A DNA stretch of 64,000 nt, taken from assembly GCA_004556925.1 (NCBI GenBank), contig SFFI01000010.1, positions 18,446 through 82,445 of the forward strand, written 5' to 3'. This document shows positions 8,561 to 17,828 of this stretch, piece after piece. Position numbers and translations under genes: made by a program. Position 1 is the first letter of the stretch, and each line of letters opens with the position of its first letter. Under the pieces are notes generated by a model. The model saw only the letters and a program-made list of their open reading frames with translations. It made no database searches and had not been told where the DNA came from. Origin of the DNA: Clostridiales bacterium (GTDB taxonomy: Bacteria > Bacillota > Clostridia > Saccharofermentanales > DTU023).

Positions 8561-9439
8561 TTAGTTGCAGGTGTGGGTCTGCCTAGTATCTACTGGTATC
8601 TTACTAGTAATCCACTGGTAAATGTCCTGGTAAACCTCTTCCTTGCCCATCTCATTTAGGATTTCGTGCCGCATACCAGGGTAAAGCTTCTTCTCAACCT
8701 GGCTAAAGCCCAGCTTTTCCATTTTGGCATAAAGCTGGTTCACGGCCTTGCCTTGTTCGCCTACGGGGTCTTCTGCCCCGGAAACTAAGAGAATAGGCAG
8801 GTCGTGGGGAATTTTATTGATGTTTTTCTCGGGGCAAATATAGGCCGTCCCCTGAAAAATGCCCTGGAACATGGAGGCCGTAGGCAGGAAGTTGCACAGG
8901 GGATCAGCTAAATAACGTCTCTGAATTTCCGGATCGCGGGACAGCCATTCCACGCCTGTTTGTGCGGGTTCAAAAGGCTTGTTAAAATTGCCCAGGGCCA
9001 GCTTGCGCAAGAATTTGGACTGATACCGCTTCCCTCTAAAAGTGACAATGGCATGGGCTAAGGTTAAGCCCAGATTAGGGATGAAGCTTGGCATTTGCGC
9101 CGTGCCCATGATAATGAGTCCGTCTAATAGATCCCCTGCCACAGCGGCCAAGGTCCGGGCGGCAAAAGATCCCATGGAGTGGCCCAGGACAATCACTTTG
9201 GCATCTGGCTTCTCGGCCTTGAGTTTTTCCAAGAAATCAATCTGCTCCTGGACGAGATGGAACCAGTCTTCTGGGAAATAGCCTAGATCTCCTCTAGCCA
9301 GGGCGGCAGGCCCATGGCCCATGAGGTCTTGAGCCGCTGTCTTTATGCCTTTACCTTCCAAATAGCCTCTAAAGTTTTCATAACGGCCGGTATATTCCTG
9401 CATGCCGTGAATGATTTGAACAATGACTGGTGCTGACAT
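8561..9439 (-). CDS. Alpha/beta hydrolase, lysophospholipase/monoacylglycerol lipase-like
   Basis: This 292-residue serine hydrolase belongs to the Hydrolase_4 (PldB/COG2267) group. The catalytic triad can be read directly: Ser88 in GHSMGS, Asp224 in SGAEDPVG and His258 in GMRHEIL. HGMQEYTGRY at residues 11-20 is the usual oxyanion-hole region (HGxxE). No signal peptide is present, so it is cytosolic or peripheral. GGAGG lies 7 nt before the ATG. It reads in the same direction as the cation efflux gene, 79 bp downstream of it, and converges on the glycosyltransferase. The substrate is probably an acylglycerol or lysolipid. Confidence 0.85.
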   Translation of the reverse strand: MSAPVIVQIIHGMQEYTGRYENFRGYLEGKGIKTAAQDLMGHGPAALARGDLGYFPEDWFHLVQEQIDFLEKLKAEKPDAKVIVLGHSMGSFAARTLAAVAGDLLDGLIIMGTAQMPSFIPNLGLTLAHAIVTFRGKRYQSKFLRKLALGNFNKPFEPAQTGVEWLSRDPEIQRRYLADPLCNFLPTASMFQGIFQGTAYICPEKNINKIPHDLPILLVSGAEDPVGEQGKAVNQLYAKMEKLGFSQVEKKLYPGMRHEILNEMGKEEVYQDIYQWITSKIPVDTRQTHTCN

Positions 9440-9518
9440 AGTTAGTCCTCCATGCTTCTACTATGTTTCTGCCATTTATGCTTACTCTTCTATGTGTTTG
9501 CCGTGTCTGCCATTATGC

Positions 9519-10703
9519 TTACTCTTCTGGGCCTAGGGGCGTGTAATTCTCGTCTACGGTAATCACGCTCCGGTAGTTGGGGTGTTGGGTTTTAACCCTA
9601 CTCCTAAGCTCCGCTTTAAGCTCATCTCCAGACAAGTGTAGGTCAGGGGGCCGGACCACATCAAAGATAAGATTGCTGTGGTGCTTGCCCTTGACGAGGC
9701 GGACGTCGTGAACACTTAAACGGGGGTCCAGAGTTTTTACCGCCTGCTCCAGCCAGGACCTTGCGGCTGTGACCTCTGGGTCGTGCGTAACAATGGGGTC
9801 CAGGTGAACGACCAGGTGCAAGCCATCCTGCTTGAGAAAATCTTGTTCGATGTCATCAATGATTTCATGGCTAAGGATCACATCATGCTCAGCGGCCATT
9901 TCTACGTGCACGCTAGCAAAACGGTGGCCTGGGCCATAGTCATGGACCATAAGGTCGTGCAGGCCCAAGACACCGGGATAAGTCATCACCTTATCGTGTA
10001 TATGCTGGACTAAATCAGGGTCTGGGGCCTCGCCTAAGAGCGGGCTCAGGGTATCTTTGATCAGGTTAATGCCAGAATAGAGTATGAATAGGGCAACCAA
10101 GAGGCCCATCCAGGCATCTAATTCCAGCTTGGCAAAGTGGGAAACTAAAGCAGCGACCAAAACAGAAGCTGTGGTGACCACATCGTTGCGGCTGTCTATG
10201 GCAGTTGCAACCAGGGTTTCCGAATCAATCAGCTGGCCGACCTTGTGGTTGAAAAACATCATCCAGAGCTTGACTAGAATGGAGACAAGCAGGATAGCCA
10301 TGTTGAGCCAGGAGAACACAACTGGTTCAGGCTCGATCAGTTTCACGATGCTTTTACGGCCCAACTCATAGCCAATCAGCATGATAAAAAAAGCGACCAC
10401 AAGTCCAGCCAGGTACTCGTAACGCGCGTGCCCGTAGGGGTGCTCGGGGTCTGCAGGCTTGCCCGCTAACTTAAAACCCAACAGGCTGACAATATTGCTG
10501 GAAGCATCAGAAAGGTTATTCACTGCATCTGCCGTAATGGAGACGGAACTGGATACTAGACCAGCCAAACCCTTGCCTGCAGCCAGAAGCAGGTTGCAAA
10601 CAATGCCCACCAGGCCAGCCATTTTGCCATAGGCACGCCGGACCTCCGGCTCCTTGACTGCCTCGTGATTGGGCACAAATTTTCCTATAAGCCAGTCCGT
10701 CAT
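9519..10703 (-). CDS. Cation diffusion facilitator family efflux protein
   Basis: A 394-residue CDF transporter that exports Zn2+, Mn2+, Fe2+ or Co2+ in exchange for protons. Six membrane helices occupy about residues 25-220. The metal site is present as D-x3-D in TM2 (ADAVNNLSD) and as the IDSRNDV motif in TM5. The HPYGHARYE loop is characteristic. The C-terminal cytosolic domain is longer than in typical 300-residue members and ends in an extra roughly 90-residue segment. The gene lacks a Shine-Dalgarno site. On the minus strand TGC-TATACT (10710-10718) ends exactly 6 nt before the ATG, which suggests a leaderless message. The metal cannot be assigned. Confidence 0.9.
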   Translation of the reverse strand: MTDWLIGKFVPNHEAVKEPEVRRAYGKMAGLVGIVCNLLLAAGKGLAGLVSSSVSITADAVNNLSDASSNIVSLLGFKLAGKPADPEHPYGHARYEYLAGLVVAFFIMLIGYELGRKSIVKLIEPEPVVFSWLNMAILLVSILVKLWMMFFNHKVGQLIDSETLVATAIDSRNDVVTTASVLVAALVSHFAKLELDAWMGLLVALFILYSGINLIKDTLSPLLGEAPDPDLVQHIHDKVMTYPGVLGLHDLMVHDYGPGHRFASVHVEMAAEHDVILSHEIIDDIEQDFLKQDGLHLVVHLDPIVTHDPEVTAARSWLEQAVKTLDPRLSVHDVRLVKGKHHSNLIFDVVRPPDLHLSGDELKAELRSRVKTQHPNYRSVITVDENYTPLGPEE

Positions 10704-10895
10704 GCCAGTAGTATAGCAAAGGCGGGTGGTTTGGACCGCCTAACTTATAATGGATTTTTAAGGGTGCCCCAGACACGTGGGTTCGATCTGGCAGTTAACC
10801 GCGTGAGCGCCTATACTAGTAAAGATTTCATGCAGATCAAACTGGTCAAGAAATAAGGACCTACTTGCCAATTATTCAGGGAGACCGTCGTTAAA

Positions 10896-11570
10896 GTGCA
10901 GGCAAAAATACTCATTGTTGAAGATGATACCAGTATTAATCATATGATCAAGGAGACCCTTGAACAGGCAGGTTTTTCCTGTAAGCAGGCTTTTTCCGGG
11001 ACAGAGGCCCTCCTTTACGGTCAGGCTGAGCCATTTAGCGCTGTGGTTCTGGACCTTATGTTGCCAGGCTTGTCTGGTGAAGAAGCCATGGAAAAACTTA
11101 AGGATCTGCAGGATATGCCGATTCTTGTTCTGTCAGCTAAGGATAGTTTGGACTCTAAGCTTCAACTGCTGCGTGGAGGGGCCGATGATTATATGACCAA
11201 GCCCTTTGCTTTGGAAGAATTGGTCGCCCGTCTGAATATTTTAATTAATAATCGTTTTCCCCATACCTTGAAAACTGTCCTGCGGCACCACGATCTGGAG
11301 CTAGATGAAGCTAATTTTCAGGCTACGATAGCAGGCCAAGACTTAGGACTGACCCGAGCTGAATTTAAAATTTTGAGTCTTTTACTCCATAATCCGCAAA
11401 GGGTCTTCAGCAAGCAGGATATTTTTGACCAGGCCTGGGATGAATATTATATAGGTGGCGACAAGACCATCAATGTGCATGTCTCCAATATAAGGAAGAA
11501 AATTAAAACATATACAGACCGGGAATATATTGAAACCGTTTGGGGAGTGGGATTTCGCCTGGCAAACTAG
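10896..11570 (+). CDS. OmpR/PhoB-family response regulator
   Basis: A 224-residue regulator with an N-terminal receiver domain. The phosphoacceptor Asp is in VVLDLMLPG (about residue 53), Ser/Thr in VLSAKD, and the conserved Lys in MTKPF. The winged-helix DNA-binding domain ends in TVWGVGFRL. It starts at GTG 10896 with AGGGAGA upstream. It is followed after 170 bp by an ABC transporter and then a histidine kinase, an arrangement typical of bacitracin/lantibiotic sensing modules. It probably controls the transporter operon downstream. Confidence 0.92.
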   Translation: MQAKILIVEDDTSINHMIKETLEQAGFSCKQAFSGTEALLYGQAEPFSAVVLDLMLPGLSGEEAMEKLKDLQDMPILVLSAKDSLDSKLQLLRGGADDYMTKPFALEELVARLNILINNRFPHTLKTVLRHHDLELDEANFQATIAGQDLGLTRAEFKILSLLLHNPQRVFSKQDIFDQAWDEYYIGGDKTINVHVSNIRKKIKTYTDREYIETVWGVGFRLAN

Positions 11571-11684
11571 CCCTCAAAAATCAAACGGCTCAACTTTATA
11601 CTTTCTTTACGCTTTCTTTGCGATCTTTGAATAAGTCATCTTCATAATGACCATTGCCTAGCAGGACAAAGGCCTAACGTAAAC

Positions 11685-11710
11685 CACGATATCAGGGTGT
11701 TATCTCAGGC
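11685..11710 (+). promoter_or_regulatory. Possible response-regulator site upstream of the ABC transporter
   Basis: Two direct copies of a TATC(TC)AGG-like word (ATATCAGG and TATCTCAGG) lie about 11 bp apart in the 169-bp gap before the transporter ATPase gene. OmpR-family regulators bind direct repeats at roughly this spacing. No convincing -35/-10 pair was identified in the gap. Confidence 0.25.
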
Positions 11711-11739
11711 AAAATTATCCTGCGAAGAAAGGAAGAGCC

Positions 11740-12693
11740 ATGACGAGGATTTTAGAGACTAAAAATCTAACCAAAGCTTACGGATCACTTAAAGCATTGG
11801 ACCAGGTTTCAATTTCGATTAATCAGGGTGATATTTACGGTTTGATAGGCCGTAATGGAGCAGGTAAAACCAGCCTCTTAAAGATCATCTGCGGTATGAC
11901 CCGGCAAAGCGCTGGGGACTATTTTATCTTTGGGCAAGCCAGCGCTAAATTAAGTCTAGCCAACGGCAGGATAGCCAGTTTGATTGAAAATCCTGGTATT
12001 TATCCCACGCTTAATGCCCGCGATCACATCGAACTCAGGGCCAAAGCTTTGGGGATAAAGGACCGCAACATTGCTACTAAGAGTTTAAACCAAGTGGGTT
12101 TGGGGCAAGTAGGGAAAAAACCTGTCAAGAGTTTTTCCCTGGGCATGAAACAAAGATTAGGTATCGCAATGGCTCTGGTAGGTTCTCCAGACCTGGTGCT
12201 CCTGGATGAGCCTATGAATGGCTTAGATCCGCAAGGGATTGTGGAAATAAGACAGCTAGTTCAGGAGTTAAATGCCACAGAGCATGTGACTTTTATGATT
12301 TCTAGTCACATCCTAGGCGAACTGCAAAAACTGGCTAATTGCTTCGGTATCCTGGAAGAAGGACGCCTCTTAGGCGAAATTGATAGCGAAAGTTTGGCAG
12401 AAAAGAATCGGGATCGCATCGAGCTGGTAACAAATGAAGCCAGCAGAGCTTTACCTGTATTGGATAGCCTGGGCCTAAAGCAATATAAAGTTGTCGATCC
12501 TCGCAAAATTTACATATTTGAAGGACTTAACCGGACTGGTGATATTGCCCTGGCCCTGGCTAAGGCAAACCTGCCGATTGAATCAATTAATTTTCACAGC
12601 AGAAGCCTGGAAGAATATTACCTTAGCCTAAATCGGGAATTCATGGCCACAAACGCAGACCAGGCAGGTGAGGAGGAGAATGAGCATGCTTAA
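11740..12693 (+). CDS. ABC transporter ATPase, BcrA/lantibiotic-immunity type
   Basis: A 317-residue ATPase with Walker A GRNGAGKTS (about residue 38), the signature SLGMKQR in place of the commoner LSGGQ, Walker B LVLLDEP, and the MNGLDPQG D-loop. The SLGMKQRLG signature and the C-terminal extension are those of BcrA-like ATPases, which export antimicrobial peptides or confer bacitracin-type resistance. GGAAGAG precedes the ATG. The 3' end overlaps the permease gene by 8 bp. It forms a unit with the permease, the histidine kinase and the upstream response regulator. Confidence 0.9.
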   Translation: MTRILETKNLTKAYGSLKALDQVSISINQGDIYGLIGRNGAGKTSLLKIICGMTRQSAGDYFIFGQASAKLSLANGRIASLIENPGIYPTLNARDHIELRAKALGIKDRNIATKSLNQVGLGQVGKKPVKSFSLGMKQRLGIAMALVGSPDLVLLDEPMNGLDPQGIVEIRQLVQELNATEHVTFMISSHILGELQKLANCFGILEEGRLLGEIDSESLAEKNRDRIELVTNEASRALPVLDSLGLKQYKVVDPRKIYIFEGLNRTGDIALALAKANLPIESINFHSRSLEEYYLSLNREFMATNADQAGEEENEHA

Positions 12694-13549
12694 TTTACTA
12701 AATATGGAAGCCAGCAGACTTTGGCGACAAAGATCAAGCTACCTGATCATCATTTCTATGCTTGTTATTTTAATGATCTATAGCTTTATGTTGGATTACA
12801 GCTTCCGGGACTTGCAAGAAAGTATGCAAATGGGAGGCCAACAAGAACAGGTGCAGGATGAAGAAGAGCCACAAGCTGACGACATGACTCTTAACTTTAC
12901 TGTCAGCCCCGAGCTTTTAGAAGCAAGTGGAGAGGAAGTTTTCCTAGAGCAGATCAGTGGCAGAGGCTATCTCGTTTTCCTGATTATTTTTTCAGCTCTT
13001 TTCTTTACAGCGCCCTACACTCATGGTTACATCAAAAATTTTATCGGTCTACAAAGGCGGCGCAGTCATTTTGTCTTAGCAACTTTTCTAGCGGCCTCTA
13101 TCTTTTGTTGCTTGCTCTTCTTGTTTGGTAGCCTGATCCAAGTTCTTATGCAAAATGTGTGGATGTCGGATACCTTCAAAATCATACAATGGAAACATTT
13201 ACTACCCCTGCTTGGCACACAATTTCTGCTCCACCTCGCCACTCTGGCCGTAAGTCTATTCCTCGCTACCTGGCTTGAGAATACAGGTCCAGTGATGGCC
13301 ATCAATCTGCTCTGGTCCCTAATCTTTTATCGACCTATATTGGACCTCATCCAAACTGTCCTTAATCAAACCCTGCGCTTGCCAGAAGATTTTTCTCTCT
13401 ATAGCTACAGCCTAGCAGGATCTATTTCTTTAACCAGTTGGGGAGCGTCAGGCGCTATAATGAGGCAGTCACTGATTGTAGCTTTGCTATATCTAGTTCT
13501 GGCCCTAGTTGCGAGCTCCTGGCTCTTACAAAAAAAGGATATTCGTTAG
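12686..13549 (+). CDS. ABC-2 type permease partner of the BcrA-like ATPase
   Basis: About 287 residues with one N-terminal membrane helix, a 70-residue acidic extracytoplasmic loop (Glu/Gln/Asp-rich, residues about 38-85) and five further helices. That is the usual topology of BcrB-like permeases. ATG 12686 is preferred to the in-frame GTG 12668 and ATG 12680, because AGGAGG at 12671-12676 is then 9 nt away. The gene overlaps the ATPase stop by 8 bp, a sign of translational coupling. Sequence conservation in this family is low, so the call rests on topology and context. Confidence 0.8.
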   Translation: MLNLLNMEASRLWRQRSSYLIIISMLVILMIYSFMLDYSFRDLQESMQMGGQQEQVQDEEEPQADDMTLNFTVSPELLEASGEEVFLEQISGRGYLVFLIIFSALFFTAPYTHGYIKNFIGLQRRRSHFVLATFLAASIFCCLLFLFGSLIQVLMQNVWMSDTFKIIQWKHLLPLLGTQFLLHLATLAVSLFLATWLENTGPVMAINLLWSLIFYRPILDLIQTVLNQTLRLPEDFSLYSYSLAGSISLTSWGASGAIMRQSLIVALLYLVLALVASSWLLQKKDIR

Positions 13550-13579
13550 GCCAAAAGCAACAGTGAGGGAGGAGAGTTC

Positions 13580-14491
13580 TTGCACGCCTTGGAGCTTATT
13601 CTAATCGGCGGAGTCCTTGGACTTGCAGCCTATCTGATCTCTCTGCTTAAACAGCTTAGAGAGATAAAAAAACAGCTGGATTTTCTGGAACATAGGGAGA
13701 GCAGGATGCGAATCCACTCTCCCTTACGACAAAAGGACCTGCAAAATTTAGTGCAAACCCTTAACAGATTTATTGATGAGGACCACGAAAGGAAGATCCA
13801 GCTGCTGGAGCAGAAGCAGCGCTCACAAGAGGTCTTGGTGGGCCTATCTCACGACATCAGGACGCCTCTAACTTCCTTGAGTGGTTACCTTCAGCTCTTG
13901 GCTAAAACGGATGAGCCTGATAAAAAAACTTATTATTTGAAAATCATGGAGGAGAGGCTGACCAGCCTTTCGCATAATTTGGAGGACCTTTTTACCTACG
14001 CCAAGCTCAACCAAGAGGATTATCCCCTGACGTTGGAACCCTTGGACTTCAAAGAATTTTTCCTCCATGAGCTTTTTGCCTACTATGAGGATTTTAAAAT
14101 GCAAGGGTTGGAGCCGCAGCTCGATTTGCCTGAAGAGCCTTTAGCGATTACAGCGGATCCCAATGCCCTGGCCAGGGTCATCCAAAATATACTCAAAAAT
14201 GTACTCCACCATGGTGCAGGAGATTTAAGGGTTAGAATGGGGCAGCAAAGCAAAGCCGGGCCGCTATACAATTACCTCGAACTCAGTAATGGCTTGGCGG
14301 AGGGGAGTAGGCCAGATGCTAAACAACTCTTTGAAAAGTTTTATAAGGCGGACCAAGCCAGAACGGAGAACTCCACAGGCCTCGGACTCTCCATTGCCCA
14401 AAGTCTCGTTGACCTGATGGGTGGAGAAATTCAAGGACATGTTGAGGGCGATAAGCTTTTTACCATACAAATTTCTTTTCCTGCCTGCTGA
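13580..14491 (+). CDS. Sensor histidine kinase of the ABC-transporter module
   Basis: A 303-residue kinase with a single N-terminal membrane helix (residues about 3-22) and essentially no extracytoplasmic sensing domain, so it probably senses through the transporter. The H box LSHDIRTPL (phospho-His near residue 94), N box NILKNVLHHG and G box STGLGLSIAQ are intact. It starts with TTG 13580, supported by GGAGGAG 6-10 nt upstream. It lies 30 bp after the permease and pairs with the response regulator at 10896. Kinases of this small type are known partners of BceAB/BcrAB-like exporters. Confidence 0.9.
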   Translation: MHALELILIGGVLGLAAYLISLLKQLREIKKQLDFLEHRESRMRIHSPLRQKDLQNLVQTLNRFIDEDHERKIQLLEQKQRSQEVLVGLSHDIRTPLTSLSGYLQLLAKTDEPDKKTYYLKIMEERLTSLSHNLEDLFTYAKLNQEDYPLTLEPLDFKEFFLHELFAYYEDFKMQGLEPQLDLPEEPLAITADPNALARVIQNILKNVLHHGAGDLRVRMGQQSKAGPLYNYLELSNGLAEGSRPDAKQLFEKFYKADQARTENSTGLGLSIAQSLVDLMGGEIQGHVEGDKLFTIQISFPAC

Positions 14492-14533
14492 AATGCTTGA
14501 TCTTGGCTTGTTTATCGCTTTTATGAATGTTCA

Positions 14534-14561
14534 TTGTGCCTAACCCTTCACATGCTAAAAT
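14534..14561 (+). promoter_or_regulatory. Promoter of the OatA-like gene
   Basis: TTGTGC (14534-14539), a 16-bp spacer and an extended TGC-TAAAAT (-10 at 14556-14561). Only 6 nt separate the -10 from the ATG, so the predicted transcript begins at or next to the start codon. Confidence 0.6.
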
Positions 14562-14567
14562 AAGCCT

Positions 14568-16739
14568 ATGTCGCAGAAAACAGTAGGACCTTTCCTCAGG
14601 GAAATCCCCGGGCCAGCTAGGCCCTCTAGACGGCCTTCCGCCTCCTCCAGACATACAGGCTCAGACGGCTTGCGGGTCTTGGCTCTGTTAGGAGTCGCTG
14701 CCTTCCACATCCGGCCAGATTTTGTGCCCGGAGGTTTTTTGGGTGTGGTGATTTTTTTAACCCTAGCAGGCTACTATACGACTCGCTCTTTTCTTCGGCA
14801 ACCGTCCTTTAAGCTTTTGCCCTATTATGGCCGCAAGCTGATGAAACTCTGGCCCCCCTTACTTTTCATGCTGGTCTTGGTGGGTGTTTTTTCAGCCCTA
14901 GTCCTGGCCACTGCCTTTGCTTATTATCAAGTCTCTTTGCCTTCTGCTGCCCTTGGCTGGCACAATATTGCCGAGATCTGGCGAGAAAGGTCCTATTTCG
15001 ACCGGTCAGGCTTCTTTGATCCCTTAACGCATCTATGGGCCCTGTCTTTGGAGTGGCAGTATTATTTAGCCTTTCCCTTGCTCTACATGCTGCTAGTAAA
15101 AATTGTGAAAAAACTGCCTGGCCAGCTTCGCCCTTACGGTCGTACATTCAGCGGCGGGGTCTTGCTGGTCCTAGGTCTCTTTTCTGCGGCCTATATGGCT
15201 GGTGCCTATCAGGCGGGTGGCGATCCCACGCCCTATTATTACAATAGCTTCATGCGAGCCCAAGCCTTCCTAAATGGAGCAGGGATTTGTCTCGTGACGT
15301 CATCTCGGAAGGTGGGTAGGGCTGGTAGACAATCGCAGACTAGACCATATTCTGGCCTTTCCTTGGCCTGGCGAATTACGCTAGTCTGGCTTTCCTTTCT
15401 CCTGCTTTTGCTTTCCTATTTTATCTGGGACTATCAATCGGTTTTTCTCTACAAGGGGGGCTTCTACCTCTACAGCTTATTGGCCTGCCTCTATATCTCT
15501 CTAGGTGGGGCAAAGCCTGTGCCTGGCTTTGCCTTTATGGAGATGAAGCCTTGGCGCTATCTAGCGGAGCGGTCTTATCCTATCTATCTCTGGCAATATG
15601 CCCTCATGGTACTCTTGGACGTGGCCTTGCGTTTTTCTCGCCTGACCTTCTTCCCCCGCCTCTGCATCCAGCTTATCTTAGTTTGGGCCTTGTCTGAGCT
15701 CACTTATCAACTTTTCCGGCGCTACGACACACTTCCCTTTGATCTCAAGTGTGCGTTTACAAGCTTGTTAGCCCTCCTCCTTATCTACCTCTACCTGCTT
15801 CCTTTGCCTGTAGAAGCAGGTCCAGCAAAATTGGAACAAGAGGCGTTGGAGGATGCCATTCGTGCAAATGTTGCCATTCAAGAAAGCCTGGCAGCAGCGC
15901 GGAAGTCAGACTCGCCCCCCATACAGCAGTCTTCGGCCCCTGGGGTTAGCGATGAGATAGGATCAGACAACACACTTCCCCAAGTGCCTCAGGAGAGCTT
16001 TGGCCCCACGCTACCAGCAGGTTTCAAGCCTCAAGTCAATTTCCAGCCTCCCTCTGACTTCCTGGATCAATCTGCGGCCTGGGCTAGCTTGGCCAACCCC
16101 TTTGGCTATGCAGAGTCCGCTGTTCAAACGCTCGCTGATCTCAATTTAGTCATGATAGGAGACTCTGTTACGGCCTTGGCCCTACCCAGCCTCCGCACCT
16201 ACATGCCCCGTATGTATGTGGATGCCGCTGCTGCCCGCAAATTTCCAGAGGGCCTGCCCCTAATTGAGGCTCTGGACCAGTCGGGGGCCAGGGCAGACCT
16301 CCTAGTAGTCGCCCTGTCCTCTAACGGTTGGGTGGAAGAGACGGTTATAGACGCTTATGTCAATTTGGCAGCTGGCCGACCCCTCCTCTTCGTTAATACT
16401 GTAGTCCCCTTCGTGTGGGAACCCTCCAATAATCAATTGCTAGCCCAGGCTGCCGAAAAATATGACAATGTCTATGTGGTGGACTGGTACGGCGCGGTAA
16501 AGGGGCGGGCAGATTATTTTTATGAAGATGCCTTCCACCCTCTGCCGCCGGCGGCTGAAATCTACGATAGCCTTTTGCTTGATCAAGTGCTGAAAGCCCT
16601 ATCTTCTGGCCACTATAGACTGAATTCCCCTGTAGATTTTCCTGCTGCCCCACCGGTCATTTATCCCATTATCGGCCAGTCCCCAGAAGCGAGCGAGGAA
16701 ACTAGCGAAGAAACGGCAAACAGCCAGCCTGATGATTAG
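14568..16739 (+). CDS. OatA-like acyltransferase with C-terminal SGNH domain
   Basis: A 723-residue protein with an N-terminal acyltransferase-3 domain (about residues 25-410, ten or more helices). It begins with the conserved GSDGLRVLALLGVAAFH pattern, which includes the family His. A Pro/Ser-rich linker leads to an extracytoplasmic SGNH esterase-like domain with GDSVT near residue 530 and the DAFHP Asp/His pair near 653. This architecture is that of OatA, which O-acetylates peptidoglycan muramic acid and confers lysozyme resistance. The first 25 residues are a basic Pro/Arg-rich tail. No Shine-Dalgarno site precedes ATG 14568, and the promoter places the transcript start at the ATG. Peptidoglycan as the acceptor is inferred. 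Confidence 0.85.
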   Translation: MSQKTVGPFLREIPGPARPSRRPSASSRHTGSDGLRVLALLGVAAFHIRPDFVPGGFLGVVIFLTLAGYYTTRSFLRQPSFKLLPYYGRKLMKLWPPLLFMLVLVGVFSALVLATAFAYYQVSLPSAALGWHNIAEIWRERSYFDRSGFFDPLTHLWALSLEWQYYLAFPLLYMLLVKIVKKLPGQLRPYGRTFSGGVLLVLGLFSAAYMAGAYQAGGDPTPYYYNSFMRAQAFLNGAGICLVTSSRKVGRAGRQSQTRPYSGLSLAWRITLVWLSFLLLLLSYFIWDYQSVFLYKGGFYLYSLLACLYISLGGAKPVPGFAFMEMKPWRYLAERSYPIYLWQYALMVLLDVALRFSRLTFFPRLCIQLILVWALSELTYQLFRRYDTLPFDLKCAFTSLLALLLIYLYLLPLPVEAGPAKLEQEALEDAIRANVAIQESLAAARKSDSPPIQQSSAPGVSDEIGSDNTLPQVPQESFGPTLPAGFKPQVNFQPPSDFLDQSAAWASLANPFGYAESAVQTLADLNLVMIGDSVTALALPSLRTYMPRMYVDAAAARKFPEGLPLIEALDQSGARADLLVVALSSNGWVEETVIDAYVNLAAGRPLLFVNTVVPFVWEPSNNQLLAQAAEKYDNVYVVDWYGAVKGRADYFYEDAFHPLPPAAEIYDSLLLDQVLKALSSGHYRLNSPVDFPAAPPVIYPIIGQSPEASEETSEETANSQPDD

Positions 16740-16768
16740 GCCCTTATTATCGTTTTTCCTGATTTCGA

Positions 16769-16797
16769 TTGTCCAAAATATTCGAAAGCTCTATTCT
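16769..16797 (+). promoter_or_regulatory. Promoter of the peptide/nickel ABC importer operon
   Basis: TTGTCC (16769-16774) and TATTCT (16792-16797) are separated by exactly 17 bp. They lie about 50 bp before the first Shine-Dalgarno site of the operon. Confidence 0.5.
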
Positions 16798-16854
16798 GAA
16801 TAGGCTATCGTCAGTAAGTGATTTGCGCCGGTGCTTAGTTGGGAGGCCCCCCTC

Positions 16855-17820
16855 ATGCTGAAATACCTGCTGAAGAGGCTGGTGATTGGCTTAATTACTA
16901 TTTTGATTGCCTTTACCCTGACCTTTTTTCTTACCAGGGTGGCCCCCGGCAATCCTATTCGGGTCTTGGCTGGTAAAGAGAGTCCCAACCCGGAACAAAT
17001 CGCTTATTTGACTGAATATTATGGCTTAGACCAGCCCCACCATATCCAATTTGTGTCTTATGTACGGGGACTATTACAGGGGGATTTTGGCCGGTCTATT
17101 GTGAACAACCGGCCAGTTACCGAGATCATTCGGGAGCGGATTCTCCCCACACTTATTCTTTCACTGACTGCGATGATTATTTCAACCCTCCTGGGGACTT
17201 TTCTGGGCCTGTTCGCGGGTAAACGCGCAGGTAGCCGGCTGGACCGGATTTTATGTAATATTTCCTATGTCATTGATGCGATCCCTAGCTTTTGGCTGTC
17301 TATGATGTTCATTATCTTTTTCGCGGTTAGGCTGGGTTGGTTCCCCACCGGTGGCATGTACAGTTTTAGGGAAACTTACACAGGCATGGCCCGCGTAGGG
17401 GACCTGGTCCACCACATGTTCCTACCGGTAAGTGTTCTGGTAATCATCCAAATCCCCTATTATTTCCGTGTGTCCCGGGCCTCTGTCCGCTCCATTCTCA
17501 ATGAAGACTTTATCAAGACCCTGCGGGCGGGGGGCGTCTTGGAAAATAGAATTTACCATAAATATGTGTTGCGCAACGCGATCATTCCTGTTATTACCGC
17601 CTTTAGCCTGTCTTTGTCTTTTGTGCTGGCCGGTGCAGCCATGATTGAAATTGTCTTTGCCTGGCCAGGCATGGGCCGGGTCATCATTGATGCGGTCACC
17701 AAGCGGGACTATGCTGTCCTGTCTGGAATCTACCTCATGCTCTCCATTTCTGTGACCTTCTTCATGATTTTGTCAGATGTTATTTATGCCCTTGTGGATC
17801 CCCGGATCCACTTAAGCTAG
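16855..17820 (+). CDS. Peptide/nickel ABC importer permease, DppB/OppB type
   Basis: About 321 residues with six membrane helices. The N-terminal MLKYLLKRL...PGNPIRVL region and the EAA-like loop (SILNEDFIKTLRAGG) mark the DppB/OppB/NikB permease family. The frame is open to a GTG at 16831, but ATG 16855 has GGGAGG 8 nt upstream and starts at the canonical family N-terminus. It is the first gene of a B-C-D-F-A operon. Whether the cargo is peptide or a nickel chelate cannot be read from the permease. Confidence 0.92.
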   Translation: MLKYLLKRLVIGLITILIAFTLTFFLTRVAPGNPIRVLAGKESPNPEQIAYLTEYYGLDQPHHIQFVSYVRGLLQGDFGRSIVNNRPVTEIIRERILPTLILSLTAMIISTLLGTFLGLFAGKRAGSRLDRILCNISYVIDAIPSFWLSMMFIIFFAVRLGWFPTGGMYSFRETYTGMARVGDLVHHMFLPVSVLVIIQIPYYFRVSRASVRSILNEDFIKTLRAGGVLENRIYHKYVLRNAIIPVITAFSLSLSFVLAGAAMIEIVFAWPGMGRVIIDAVTKRDYAVLSGIYLMLSISVTFFMILSDVIYALVDPRIHLS

Positions 17821-17828
17821 GAGGACTT

